From Bog-473 sp963706555 (GTDB lineage: Bacteria > Actinomycetota > Acidimicrobiia > Acidimicrobiales > RAAP-2): a DNA stretch of 64,000 bases. The translations under genes were made by a program, and so were the position numbers. Positions 51,405 through 59,801 of this stretch are shown piece by piece. Within the stretch, counting starts at the first letter, position 1; each line of letters starts with the position of its first letter. A model generated the notes under the pieces. It did not search any database. It was not told where the DNA came from and saw only the letters and a list, made by a program, of their open reading frames with translations. The stretch is from positions 310,001-374,000 of the forward strand of contig OY970164.1 in NCBI GenBank assembly GCA_963706555.1, read 5' to 3'.

Positions 51405-52658
51405 TCAACAAGATACCTCCGCCCGGGCCGACGCATGTAAGGAGGCTGGGTACTGGGTAGTTCCGAGCCACGCGGTATCGACGATCACATGACGAGCACA
51501 GTTGTTCGGAGATAGCGAAACGAATTCCGTGGTGAATGTGACATATGCGGTCCCTGCGCCGCCCGCCTTTGCTTCTGGCAGATAGTCACCGATATTGACA
51601 TTGATCTTAGTTCCATTAGCTTGAATAACTGAGTTAGGGAAGGTATAGCCCTTTGGAAAATTTCCGTTGATCAAGCGGACACTACCCGGCACCACGATCA
51701 CGCCCTTCGGAACCTGATCGATGATCGACGTGTTGTGCAATTCGCCAACCGCACCGTGGTCAATCACGATGCCCCAACCGACGGGATCGCCAGCACGAAT
51801 ATGGGCAAACGCTGACGCCGTGGTGGACGACTGACCAGGTAAGCCGACGAGCACCTTGATCGAATCAACACCCTTTGTGGTAGCCGATGCAGGGGTGGCG
51901 GAAGGCTGATGAGTGCTTGGGCTAGCAGAGTTGAATGGCCAAGTGCTCGTGGCCGCGAGGGACGCAACCAGGGCCACCACCGGTAGTGAAATACCCACCG
52001 CGATTAGCAAACGGTGTGAACGCCGTGCCCTGGTACCAGCAGTCTTCGCTGCGTCACCTGACACAAGAGGACGTTCCTCCTGCTCGCCCCGTGGCCGTTG
52101 CACTACCGCCGCTGTCGCGACCGCATCGATGCCAAACCGTTCGTCATCGACCTCTGGGGTATTGGGCTCGAGATTGTCGAGTGACGGGGCGGCTACTTCA
52201 ATCTCGAGCTCGTCCGCGCCCTCTCCCGGCTGCCCGACACTTTCGTGGCCCGATTCTGGGGCTGCGAGTCCATCTGGCGAGTCCTCCGCATTAAGCACAA
52301 GGAGCTGATCGACGATCTCGCCAAGGAGCCCTTCCTCGTGGTAGCGCACGAGGCTCGAACTGGTCGTCCCCAGTACCGTTGCCGCTTGATTTCGTCTGTC
52401 GTCTGTCGATTTCCCGGCTGCGGTATCCGCAACACCCAACAATAGGAGCACGGCTTCTCCGTGGCGCCTATCAAGCCGCCCAGCCGCCGCTTGAAGCGTT
52501 CGCTGCATCTGGACCGATTCGCCACCACTCTCACCCCGAGCAAGCACAATTCGGCGTAGCTCGGGGAGCCTTTCGAGCCGCACTCCCATCCGATTCCGGC
52601 GAATGATCTTTAGCTCCTCGAGAAGAGGGGGCCTCTTAGGGTCTTGTTTGTCGTTCAC
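51405..52658 (-). CDS. Membrane protein with helical cytosolic part and DUF11-like outer domain
   Basis: The 417-residue protein has a basic N-terminal region of about 200 residues (LLEELKIIRRNRMGVRLERL, RRHGEAVLLLLGVADTAAGK), an acidic stretch, and one membrane segment near 220-240 (LLIAVGISLPVVALVASLAA). An outer domain contains KVLVGLPGQSSTTASAFAHI, WGIVIDHGAVGELHNTSIID and GYTFPNSVIQANGTKINVNI. The outer part resembles DUF11-type beta domains with a conserved NG/GD pattern. The cytosolic part could be an anti-sigma-like or signalling region. No kinase or HTH motif is clear. Confidence 0.6.
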   Translation of the reverse strand: MNDKQDPKRPPLLEELKIIRRNRMGVRLERLPELRRIVLARGESGGESVQMQRTLQAAAGRLDRRHGEAVLLLLGVADTAAGKSTDDRRNQAATVLGTTSSSLVRYHEEGLLGEIVDQLLVLNAEDSPDGLAAPESGHESVGQPGEGADELEIEVAAPSLDNLEPNTPEVDDERFGIDAVATAAVVQRPRGEQEERPLVSGDAAKTAGTRARRSHRLLIAVGISLPVVALVASLAATSTWPFNSASPSTHQPSATPASATTKGVDSIKVLVGLPGQSSTTASAFAHIRAGDPVGWGIVIDHGAVGELHNTSIIDQVPKGVIVVPGSVRLINGNFPKGYTFPNSVIQANGTKINVNIGDYLPEAKAGGAGTAYVTFTTEFVSLSPNNCARHVIVDTAWLGTTQYPASLHASARAEVSC

Positions 52659-52740
52659 TTATCCGGCTTCTGTCGTGGATCACGGTAAAACTCCAGGTCA
52701 TGACGATAGTTTGTCGGAAGTTTTCTGTCACGGTAGCTGC

Positions 52741-52893
52741 ATGAGACACGACAACTCCACCTCGATGGCTCTCCATCTAGGGCTCGATAATCGCACGCAG
52801 GCCTTTACGGCTGCCAACCCGCTTGCCATGGCGGGACCAACCCAATCACGCCTGATCCCCTGCCGTGAGCTCCGACGAGGAGGTGCGGCATGA
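52741..52893 (+). CDS. Small protein at start of element operon
   Basis: A 50-residue frame whose TGA overlaps the ATG of the next gene (ATGA), suggesting coupling. Sequence MRHDNSTSMALHLGLDNRTQ, ending RELRRGGAA, has no motif. The GAGGAGGTG that encodes part of its tail is the ribosome binding site of the next gene, which may explain the overlap. Low confidence. Confidence 0.3.
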   Translation: MRHDNSTSMALHLGLDNRTQAFTAANPLAMAGPTQSRLIPCRELRRGGAA

Positions 52894-53294
52894 CTCACCC
52901 CTGTTCGGACCACCTTGCGAGCTGTGACCATTGTTACCGCTGCGAAATTCTTCGGGAATGCTGCGAGACGATAGCTACCCCGGCGACAGTCCAAAGTCCG
53001 GCGCTCGACGACCTCACCGCTCTACGGGACGCGATAGCTGCCGACTCGACCCTGGTCATCTTGGGTGACCTCGTCCGCGAGGAAGCCCTCCATCGGCTCG
53101 TTTCAGCGTCGCAACCTGAACGAACCCCCGCGACGTACGTTCCTCGCCCAATCCCAACCGGAAGGCGAGCGAGAGGCAACACGCCCTCGGATCAGCTGGG
53201 ACTTCCCATGGGATCAGCACCAGACCCTCTTATCCACCAACCACCAAACCAAGAAAAGGAGCACAGCAATGACACTCGTACCAATGACCGGTAA
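52890..53294 (+). CDS. Unknown Cys-containing protein
   Basis: ATG 52890 has GAGGAGGTG eight bases upstream. The 134-residue product begins with a cluster CSDHLASCDHCYRCEILREC that could bind a metal, then a helical part (LDDLTALRDAIAADSTLVIL). The last about 35 residues are Pro/Asn-rich and overlap the next gene. A WhiB-like or small zinc protein is conceivable, but spacing does not match WhiB. Early gene of the element. Confidence 0.5.
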   Translation: MTHPCSDHLASCDHCYRCEILRECCETIATPATVQSPALDDLTALRDAIAADSTLVILGDLVREEALHRLVSASQPERTPATYVPRPIPTGRRARGNTPSDQLGLPMGSAPDPLIHQPPNQEKEHSNDTRTNDR

Positions 53295-53586
53295 CGGGGG
53301 GATGTCCCCCCGTCAAGCAGTCCAGTCCAATCGGTCCCAGCGCCGCGCCGAGATGGCGGTCTACAACCACAGCCTCGAAGTTGCCGCGGCAACGGAGATC
53401 GACCGGATCGACAGCTATGCCATCGCCGACGTCATCACCACGGCGACCGAGGAGGAGCTGCGTCTCGTGGACTACGGCATGGCCATGGCCGGCAATAGCG
53501 CTGCCAAGGCTGAGCTCGTCGCCCGGAAGCTGAACCTTCTCTCAAACCTCAACAACACCCGGATCGCCCGGCGCTTCGGACGGTGA
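53269..53586 (+). CDS. Unknown small protein of the element
   Basis: AAAAGGAG lies nine bases before ATG 53269. The 105-residue product has a disordered N-terminal 25 residues and then helices: RAEMAVYNHSLEVAAATEID, then VITTATEEELRLVDYGMAMA and AKAELVARKLNLLSNLNNTR. It overlaps the next start (TGATG). It resembles small helical proteins of actinobacterial plasmid regions. No function assigned. Confidence 0.6.
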   Translation: MTLVPMTGNGGMSPRQAVQSNRSQRRAEMAVYNHSLEVAAATEIDRIDSYAIADVITTATEEELRLVDYGMAMAGNSAAKAELVARKLNLLSNLNNTRIARRFGR

Positions 53587-53870
53587 TGATCATGTACGAA
53601 GAGATCTTCACCGTACTGGGCGGCGTGGTCGCTGGCGGTGTGGCCGGCTCAATCGTTTCACGGCGGTGCGTCATCCGCTCGATTGGCAAACGCTCCCCGA
53701 CCGCGACTTCAACGGTGAGCGATTCGGTGACCAACACCTGGATCGACCAGGCAGCAACCGAATGGGCAACAAAGACCGGCGGCCGACCGGAAGCAAAGCG
53801 TCTGATCGCAAGCAAACTCCGGCTGGGTCTACATCTTCAGCAACAACGTCAACAGGAGGGACAATCATGA
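53586..53870 (+). CDS. Small protein with N-terminal membrane segment
   Basis: Start overlaps the previous stop (TGATG). The about 94-residue product has YEEIFTVLGGVVAGGVAGSI as a possible membrane segment with a GxxxG-like pattern, then polar sequence with a Gln-rich end (LGLHLQQQRQQEGQ). The stop overlaps the ATG of the next gene. Probably an inner-membrane protein of the element. No family is known to me. Confidence 0.55.
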   Translation: MIMYEEIFTVLGGVVAGGVAGSIVSRRCVIRSIGKRSPTATSTVSDSVTNTWIDQAATEWATKTGGRPEAKRLIASKLRLGLHLQQQRQQEGQS

Positions 53871-54124
53871 TTACTGCCACGATCATCTTTCTCGCCCTGC
53901 TCGTCATCCTCATCCTCTGGATCGTTGACGGGATTGGGTCGGGACGCATGGAGCTCGTCCGCCGGGAGCCGCCACTCGGCAGTCGGCTAAAGGTCAAGCT
54001 TCATCAGAGCCGAACTCGGTTGGCGGCGACGCAGGCCAAGAATGAGATCAAGACCACATCGGCTCGCCTGCGACGTCAGCTGGATCGGGAGATGCGCAAA
54101 GGCTTCCGTGATCCCAATGGATAG
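53867..54124 (+). CDS. Small membrane-anchored basic protein
   Basis: ATG overlaps the previous stop (ATGA), with AGGAGGG seven bases upstream. The 85-residue product has one membrane helix (TATIIFLALLVILILWIVDG) then a basic helical tail (RLKVKLHQSRTRLAATQAKN). It could tether DNA or another element protein to the membrane. Eight bp overlap with the next gene. Confidence 0.6.
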   Translation: MITATIIFLALLVILILWIVDGIGSGRMELVRREPPLGSRLKVKLHQSRTRLAATQAKNEIKTTSARLRRQLDREMRKGFRDPNG

Positions 54125-54655
54125 GAGCCGACCGGAATTCAATGTAGCCCGTTTGAACCTCAGTGCCTTCGTTCGTAGCGAAGCGAAACGTACGGCGGAC
54201 GAACTGGGCTTCGGATGGAGGGCCGCCGAGATCACTCCAAGTGGTCTCGGCGGCCTGAAAGCCGAGTTCCGAGCCTGTCACAAAATCGGGCTTCCATTTC
54301 GTGTACTCGGTGATTTCTCCGACGACACCATCTTCGACGGTCCACACACGAACTGGGCCATGCGATTCTGGCACGATACCCGTCATGTCTGGCTCGGTGC
54401 CGACTTCTCGGTCGAGGACGAGATGGAGGTCGCATCGTGCCATCTGGCTCGCCGCGAGTCGAAGGCCTCGGGCCAGGCAGCTTGGAATACGCCCTTCTAC
54501 TGGCTGACACCGTTGGACAGGCGCTCTACATCGACCATACGCATCGCCTTGTGACCCACCAACTGGACTTTGCCTTGGACTGCGTTCAGCTGGGAATCGA
54601 TGAAGCGATTGCTCATGAACGGCGCCGGTCTCTTGTCGAAGGTTCTGGGTCGTGA
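54117..54655 (+). pseudogene. Unknown soluble protein with a probable frameshift
   Basis: From ATG 54117 the frame reads SEAKRTADELGFGWRAAEIT and on through FRVLGDFSDDTIFDG to MEVASCHLARRESKASG. After about 54480 that frame turns unlikely, while the neighbouring frame continues with PGSLEYALLLADTVGQALYI and LDFALDCVQLGIDEAIAHER to 54655, ending at the start of the next gene. One indel between about 54450 and 54500 joins them, giving about 180 residues. No family is known to me. The overlap with both neighbours supports the joined gene. Confidence 0.55.
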
Positions 54656-54849
54656 ATGCGTCCGGTCCGTCGCAGTGGCGACATTCCTTGTCGAGTGCCG
54701 CCTTCTCGCTGCTAGCCGCGGCAGTAGCCATCTATTTCGCGGTCAAACTCATTGAATCGGTGGAACTGGCACTCATCGGTATCGGCATAGCTGTCGCGCT
54801 GATCTACGTGGGGTGGGTCATCCAGCGACGCCGAAACTCGGGATGGTGA
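54652..54849 (+). CDS. Small two-span membrane protein
   Basis: GTG start overlaps the end of the preceding reading frame. The 65-residue product has two hydrophobic helices (SSAAFSLLAAAVAIYFAVKL and VELALIGIGIAVALIYVGWV) and a basic end (IQRRRNSGW). It closes the first block of element genes and is followed by a 223-bp non-coding gap. Possibly a membrane component of the transfer apparatus. Confidence 0.55.
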   Translation: MNASGPSQWRHSLSSAAFSLLAAAVAIYFAVKLIESVELALIGIGIAVALIYVGWVIQRRRNSGW

Positions 54850-55072
54850 TGCCATTCGAGAAGATGACTGCGTGTACCGACCAGGACAGTGGAAATTACA
54901 ACAACCATTGACATCTTGAAACAAAGATAATTTACTAATCGCACGATCCCTGCGTGAAAGCAGGATTGGGTTTTCGGCAAGCAGTGGTCGCCACCAGGCG
55001 ACCCGCTCCCCTCTCATCACAGTCTCGGGGCAGCGCTCTACCCGGAATCCGGTAAGCGAAAGGAGGTGACAC
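54850..55072 (+). promoter_or_regulatory. AT-rich promoter-like gap with a small hairpin
   Basis: TTGACA at 54908-54913 is followed after 17 bp by TTTACT, a candidate sigma-70-type promoter in a locally AT-rich patch. A 7-bp perfect hairpin, GGTCGCC-ACCA-GGCGACC, lies at 54986-55003 in the leader. A strong site AAAGGAGGTG precedes the next gene at 55073. The gap could also hold an origin of transfer, as it lies just before the coupling-protein operon. No nick-site match is known to me. Confidence 0.45.
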
Positions 55073-55321
55073 ATGAGTAGGAGCTACCACAACGGAGACC
55101 GACGAATCCGAGTACGTGGCGTCAAGAAGGATCCACCGGATCTGCGACGCATCGCTCGGGCGCTCATTGCCTTTGCCCAAGCCGAAGCCGAAGCCCAGGC
55201 CGAAGCCGAATGCCAAACCAAGAGACAGCGGCCAGAGACCCCTAACAGCAAGGCAGCCGAAACACCTGCCACCAAAAAAGGAAAACAGGATCATGACACC
55301 ACCGACGAGGACGCGGCGTGA
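55073..55321 (+). CDS. Small basic/charged protein
   Basis: AAAGGAGGTGACAC precedes ATG 55073. The 82-residue product begins SRSYHNGDRRIRVRGVKKDP, then an Ala/Glu-rich helix (LIAFAQAEAEAQAEAECQTK) and a disordered tail. Its stop overlaps the GTG of the coupling ATPase gene (GTGA). A small adaptor for the coupling protein is possible. Nothing in the sequence proves it. Confidence 0.6.
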   Translation: MSRSYHNGDRRIRVRGVKKDPPDLRRIARALIAFAQAEAEAQAEAECQTKRQRPETPNSKAAETPATKKGKQDHDTTDEDAA

Positions 55322-57480
55322 ACGCGGCGACCACCTGGTTACGCATCGCATGGCCGCGGGAGGTCCCGCCAGGGCAGCTCGCCGCCGCCATGCGAGTCAT
55401 GGCCACGAGCGGTGCCCGACCTCTGACTATTGAAGCGGTTGGGAATGGCGGACGAGTGGTGCATCAGATTGCAGCACCTACCAACCGTGCCGGCAACCTG
55501 AATCGACAACTTCGAAGTGCCATGCCGGGTGTAGCCGTCAGTCCTAATGCTCGGATGGCGGTTCCACTCGACCGGGCCGTCAGGTTGTACCTCAGTACCA
55601 ATCGGCGGCCGCTGCGATTCGACGACGATGGCAGTGTCAGTCGAGCGCTGCTCGCTGCACTCTCCGCCACCGGCAAGGACGAGACCATTGTCTTGCAGTG
55701 GACTCTTGGTCGGGGCCTGCATCCCGAAGCCGTACCCACTCAGCTCGGGGCTCTCACCCACGAGTCCTGGTACGCCGAGGTTCTCGCCCTGCCGTTTGGA
55801 AACAAGAAAGCAGACAGTGAACAGCGCAGGGCTCTCGCTGCCAAGCGGACCGAGCCCGGATGGCAAGCCATCGGGCGCGTGGGCGTCACGGCCGAGACCA
55901 AAGCCCGCCGATATCAGCTGCTGCGAGGGGTGCTGAATTCCCTCCGACTGGCGGAGAGTCCAGGTGTAACGCTTCTAGTGCGTCGCACTCGTCCAGACGC
56001 CGTCACAAGGGTTTCACGGCCATGGCGATGGCCGTTGCGACTCAACGCCAGCGAGCTGGCCACCCTCTCTTCCTGGCCGCAACTGTCGACAGCCGATCAA
56101 CCGGTTGAGCGTACCGGCAGCCGCCTTATTCCGCCGTCACGCTCGATTCCACGACGGGGCCGTGTCGTGGCCGATGCCAGGTACCCCGGCGCTGACCGAC
56201 CCCTGGCCATGTCCACATCGGGTTCGCTCAGGCACCTCCACGCCATCGGTCCAACCGGCACCGGGAAGTCCACCCTGCTGCTCAACCTCGTCACCCAGGA
56301 CATAGAGGATGGTCGCTCCGTCGTTGTCATCGAGCCCAAGGGCGATCTCATCGAGGACGTGCTGAAGCGAATCCCGAAATCGCGGCTGCATGACGTCGTT
56401 CTGATTACTCCCAACGACAAGAGTTTCCCCGTCGGGCTGAATCCTCTGGCCCCGTCGGGACGCTCCCCCGAACTCGTAGCCGACCAGCTGCTCGGCGTCT
56501 TTCACAAGCTCTACGCCGCCCATTGGGGCCCGAGAACGCAGGACATCCTGGGTGCTGCGCTGCAAACTCTGGCTCAAGTGCCGGGCTCAACGTTGGTCGG
56601 ATTACCACTGCTGCTCACCGATCAGGGATTCCGCCGCCGAACGCTAAAGCACATCTCCGATCCGGTGGCCTTGGAGCCGTTCTGGGCCGGGTATGAAAAC
56701 TGGTCAGAGAACGAGCGGAACGTGGCCATCGCTCCCGTCATGAACAAATTGAGGCCCTTCCTGATGAGGCCGCAGCTCCGGGCCATGCTCGGTCAGAGTC
56801 GGCCCCGGTTCGACATTCGAGAGGTCTTCACCGGCCGAAAGATCTTGCTGGTCGACCTCTCCAAGGGCCAACTCGGTTCGGAAACCGCGGCCCTCCTCGG
56901 TGGGTTGGTTATCTCTCAGCTCTGGCAGGCCACCCTCAGCCGGTCCGCCATCGCTCCCGCTCGACGCCATCCGGTGTTCGTAACCATTGACGAATTCCAG
57001 GACTACCTAGTACTGCCCACCGATCTGGGTGACGCGCTCGGCCAGGCCAGGGGACTCGGGGTCGGCTTCGCCTTAGCTCACCAGCATTTGCAGCAACTCG
57101 ACACGTCGACCCGGGCGGCCGTACTGGCTAATCCGCGCAATCGGGTGGCCTTCCAACTGGCTCACGATGACGCCAGAGTCATGGCTGCCGGACGGCCGGT
57201 TCCTGAAGCCGAGGACTTCACCTCGCTTGCCGCTTTTGAGTGCTACGTCCAAATCGTTGCCGGCGATGCCGTGCAGCCATGGGCCAGTGCCCGGACGCTT
57301 CCGCCCCCCGACACCACCTCCGACGCAGTTACTGTTCGCAACCTCTCAAGACAGCGCTACGGAATGCCGAAAGCGGACGTTGATGCTGAAATCCAGCGAC
57401 TCATCAGCGGTGCAGCGACCAAGGGCGGGGATGACCTGACGCCTCGACCACGCCGTCATGCCCGCGGAGACGGTTCATGA
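55318..57480 (+). CDS. VirD4/TraG/HerA-type coupling ATPase
   Basis: The 720-residue protein has Walker A HAIGPTGTGKSTLLLNL near residue 310, the strand VVVIEPKGDLIEDVL, a middle with QDILGAALQTLA, KILLVDLSKGQLGSETAALL and Walker B PVFVTIDEFQDYL near 555. ALAHQHLQQLDTSTRAAVLA and NPRNRVAFQLAHDDARVMA follow, typical of conjugative coupling proteins with a TraM-recognition-like region. No membrane helix is evident at its N-terminus, so the small membrane proteins upstream may anchor it. It would pump or recruit DNA during transfer. It overlaps both neighbours by 4 bp. Confidence 0.85.
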   Translation: MNAATTWLRIAWPREVPPGQLAAAMRVMATSGARPLTIEAVGNGGRVVHQIAAPTNRAGNLNRQLRSAMPGVAVSPNARMAVPLDRAVRLYLSTNRRPLRFDDDGSVSRALLAALSATGKDETIVLQWTLGRGLHPEAVPTQLGALTHESWYAEVLALPFGNKKADSEQRRALAAKRTEPGWQAIGRVGVTAETKARRYQLLRGVLNSLRLAESPGVTLLVRRTRPDAVTRVSRPWRWPLRLNASELATLSSWPQLSTADQPVERTGSRLIPPSRSIPRRGRVVADARYPGADRPLAMSTSGSLRHLHAIGPTGTGKSTLLLNLVTQDIEDGRSVVVIEPKGDLIEDVLKRIPKSRLHDVVLITPNDKSFPVGLNPLAPSGRSPELVADQLLGVFHKLYAAHWGPRTQDILGAALQTLAQVPGSTLVGLPLLLTDQGFRRRTLKHISDPVALEPFWAGYENWSENERNVAIAPVMNKLRPFLMRPQLRAMLGQSRPRFDIREVFTGRKILLVDLSKGQLGSETAALLGGLVISQLWQATLSRSAIAPARRHPVFVTIDEFQDYLVLPTDLGDALGQARGLGVGFALAHQHLQQLDTSTRAAVLANPRNRVAFQLAHDDARVMAAGRPVPEAEDFTSLAAFECYVQIVAGDAVQPWASARTLPPPDTTSDAVTVRNLSRQRYGMPKADVDAEIQRLISGAATKGGDDLTPRPRRHARGDGS

Positions 57481-57827
57481 GGCACCTTTCGCCACTCTGG
57501 AGAGCTGTACCGCTCGCTGTTCCGTTCGTCCTATCGAGTGCAGGGGTGAGCAGTGGCCATCATGCCTGCTCAGGGCACTGGGGTACTGGATCAAGAAAGC
57601 GGACTACTTCAGCTCCTCCCAACTGCTTCGTTCAATCCTTGGCCGCACCATGCGGCGCCCGGCCTGCGGGCAGTCAAGCGATCCGTCCGGACATTCATTT
57701 GCTGGATCTGCTCCCTCATCATTTCCGCACATTTAATATCGTTCCGATCGGCCTTGTGAGGTTCCATAGCCGCACCCCTGTCAACCCTCCACCAACCAAG
57801 CGGAATGAGTGGGGAGGTGGACAATGA
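57477..57827 (+). CDS. Possible small protein bridging two element genes
   Basis: The 116-residue frame starts with ATGA overlap to the coupling ATPase stop and ends with ATGA overlap to the next gene. The N-terminus (MRHLSPLWRAVPLAVPFVLS) could be a signal peptide. Composition of the rest (His, Pro, Ser, Arg rich) looks poor, and all three frames are partly open here, so it may be non-coding. Included because of the double overlap. Confidence 0.35.
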   Translation: MRHLSPLWRAVPLAVPFVLSSAGVSSGHHACSGHWGTGSRKRTTSAPPNCFVQSLAAPCGARPAGSQAIRPDIHLLDLLPHHFRTFNIVPIGLVRFHSRTPVNPPPTKRNEWGGGQ

Positions 57828-58627
57828 CGGGCACTCGCCTTGGTCCTCGGGGACTGCTCCACGTGCGCCGTGATCTGTCCGAGCGGGATTTGGCAATCAT
57901 CGGACACGTCGGTGAGTTGCGATTGATGAATGCCAAACAGATCGAGTCCTTGTGCTTTCCAAGCGAGGCGCACGCCAGCGAACTCAGTGCACGGCGCGTC
58001 GCTCGGCGGGTACTCGAGCGGCTGACTCGGGATCGCCTTTTGTCTCGCTTGGAACGGCGCATCGGGGGCGTCTCCTCGGGGTCGGCTGGGTACATCTATG
58101 CCCTCGGACCGGTCGGCGCTCGGATTCTGACGACTGAACGACAGCGCCGACACTTCCGGGAGCCATCCGCTGCCTTCGCCCTGCACACCCTTGCCATCAG
58201 CCAGCTCGCAGTTGACCTAAATGTCAAGGCCCGACTGGGAGATTTCGAATTGGATGAGCTGCAGGCCGAGCCTCGTTGCTGGCGACGATTCGGCGGAATG
58301 GGCGCACAGAACCTGCTGCGGCCTGACCTCTTCGTCAGCCTTGGTATCGGCGAGCTGGAGCACCGATGGTTCGTAGAGGTGGATCTGGGAACAGAGCACG
58401 TGCCCACCCTTGTTCGAAAATGCCAGCTCTACGTTCGCTACTACCAGTCCGGTGTCGAGCAGGGCCGCCACGGTGTATTCCCCCGAGTGTGCTGGGTGCT
58501 GCCCGGTCAGCGACGGGTCGAACAGTTAGGCCAGTCCCTCAGATCGGTGGGAAGGCAAATCGAGGGATTGTTCGTCCTCACCACGGCTGAGCGAGCAATC
58601 GAGGATCTCGTCGAGGTGCGCTCATGA
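57824..58627 (+). CDS. Replication-relaxation family protein
   Basis: GGGGAGGTGG precedes ATG 57824. The 267-residue protein begins with a winged-helix region: RDLSERDLAIIGHVGELRLM, NAKQIESLCFPSEAHASELS, then RRVLERLTRDRLLSRLERRI. A domain follows with YALGPVGARIL, FALHTLAISQLAVDLNVKAR, LRPDLFVSLGIGELEHRWFV, EVDLGTEHVPTLVRKCQLYV and RYYQSGVEQ. This matches the replication-relaxation family (PF13814 type) encoded by actinobacterial and Firmicutes plasmids and integrative elements. The RPDLFV...EVDLGTE...K pattern resembles a PD-(D/E)xK fold and may be the nicking or DNA-processing site. Confidence 0.8.
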   Translation: MTGTRLGPRGLLHVRRDLSERDLAIIGHVGELRLMNAKQIESLCFPSEAHASELSARRVARRVLERLTRDRLLSRLERRIGGVSSGSAGYIYALGPVGARILTTERQRRHFREPSAAFALHTLAISQLAVDLNVKARLGDFELDELQAEPRCWRRFGGMGAQNLLRPDLFVSLGIGELEHRWFVEVDLGTEHVPTLVRKCQLYVRYYQSGVEQGRHGVFPRVCWVLPGQRRVEQLGQSLRSVGRQIEGLFVLTTAERAIEDLVEVRS

Positions 58628-59671
58628 AAGCGATACCTCGCAACGTGGTCCTGGTTGGGGACGCTCGGAAAAGGCTGGCCGATCTACCCGATGCCTCTGT
58701 CGATTGCGTCATTACCAGTCCTCCCTATTTCCAGCTCCGGGATTATGGCGTCAGCGGCCAAATGGGCCTGGAGCCCAACGTCGATACGTGGGTGGACGAA
58801 CTGCGGCTGGTCATGCGAGGTGTGGCCCGGGTCCTTCGACCGACCGGCTCGTTGTGGCTGAACCTCGGCGACAGCTACTCCCGCCACGTTCGCTTCGGTG
58901 CGCCACCCAAGAGCTTGCTCCTCGGACCTGAGCGGCTGAGCCTGGCACTGATCGAAGACGGCTGGGTGCTGCGTAACAAGGTCGTCTGGAGCAAAACCAA
59001 CACCATGCCCAATCCCGTGCGGGATCGCTTTACCTGCCGCTGGGAGGTCGTCTTGTTCCTGACCCGTCAGCGTGACTACTTCTACGACCTCGATGCCATC
59101 CGCGAACCTCATCGATCGGCTGCATCCCGAAAACCCGACCCTTCGCCGGGCGCAGACTTACGGCGTCCGACAACCGCACCGCCACCGAAATGGGCCGGAC
59201 CGCTGGCTGGTAACAATGCCGGTTTGGCTCGTCTAAAAGCCCGAGGTCTGGTGGGGCACCCCTTGGGCAAGAATCCGGGTGATGTCTGGAGCTTGGCTGC
59301 TTCGAAATTTCAGGGGACCGCATTTCGCCACCTTCCCGGTCGGACTGGTCGAGCGTCCGCTGCTAGCGGGATGCCCAGAGCGAGTCTGCGTTCATTGCGG
59401 CGCCCCATGGAGGCGGAAACCGACTCGTAGCGCCAAGAATGCGACCATCGGTCAGCTCCGAGCCGGATGTCGATGCCGAAGAGGCTGGCGACCTGGCATG
59501 GTGCTCGATCCGTTCTTCGGAGCGGGCACCGTCGGCGTCGTCGCCGAGCAACATCATCGCCAGTGGCTCGGCATCGAGATCAACCCAGCGTTCGCCCAAT
59601 TGGCCACCAAGAGGATTGCCGAAGCCAGAGCGGGATTGAAATTTGACCAGGAGCGGGACCGTGCAGCGTAG
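58624..59671 (+). pseudogene. DNA methyltransferase (N4C/N6A, beta order) with one frameshift
   Basis: ATG overlaps the previous stop (ATGA). The first frame has VVLVGDARKRLADLPDASVD, CVITSPPYFQLRDYG (motif IV SPPY) and GWVLRNKVVWSKTNTMPNPV, to KNPGDVWSLAASKFQG. After the run of G near 59312 the frame is lost. The neighbouring frame continues GPHFATFPVGLVERPLLAGC, CVHCGAPW, a CxC zinc site and MVLDPFFGAGTVGVVAEQHH (motif I) to 59671. Joined length is about 349 residues. Motif IV before motif I is the beta class; SPPY is common in N4-cytosine enzymes. It would protect the element from host restriction. Confidence 0.8.
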
Positions 59672-59756
59672 GCCCGCACTCGTCGGTGACATGCGGCTCC
59701 AAGAGGAGAACCCAACCCGGGATCGCCGGCCGCACAACACCGAGGAGGGACTCAAG

Positions 59757-59801
59757 ATGAGTCAGCAACTCAACAACATCCACCAGGAGGCCACGTCATG
59801 A
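59757..59801 (+). CDS. Possible 14-residue leader peptide
   Basis: ATG 59757 is preceded by GAGGAGGGACTCAAG and encodes MSQQLNNIHQEATS. Its TGA overlaps the ATG of the ribbon-helix-helix gene. A longer in-frame start exists at 59691. The strong binding site and overlap suggest it serves translation of the next gene. Low confidence as a peptide. Confidence 0.35.
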   Translation: MSQQLNNIHQEATS

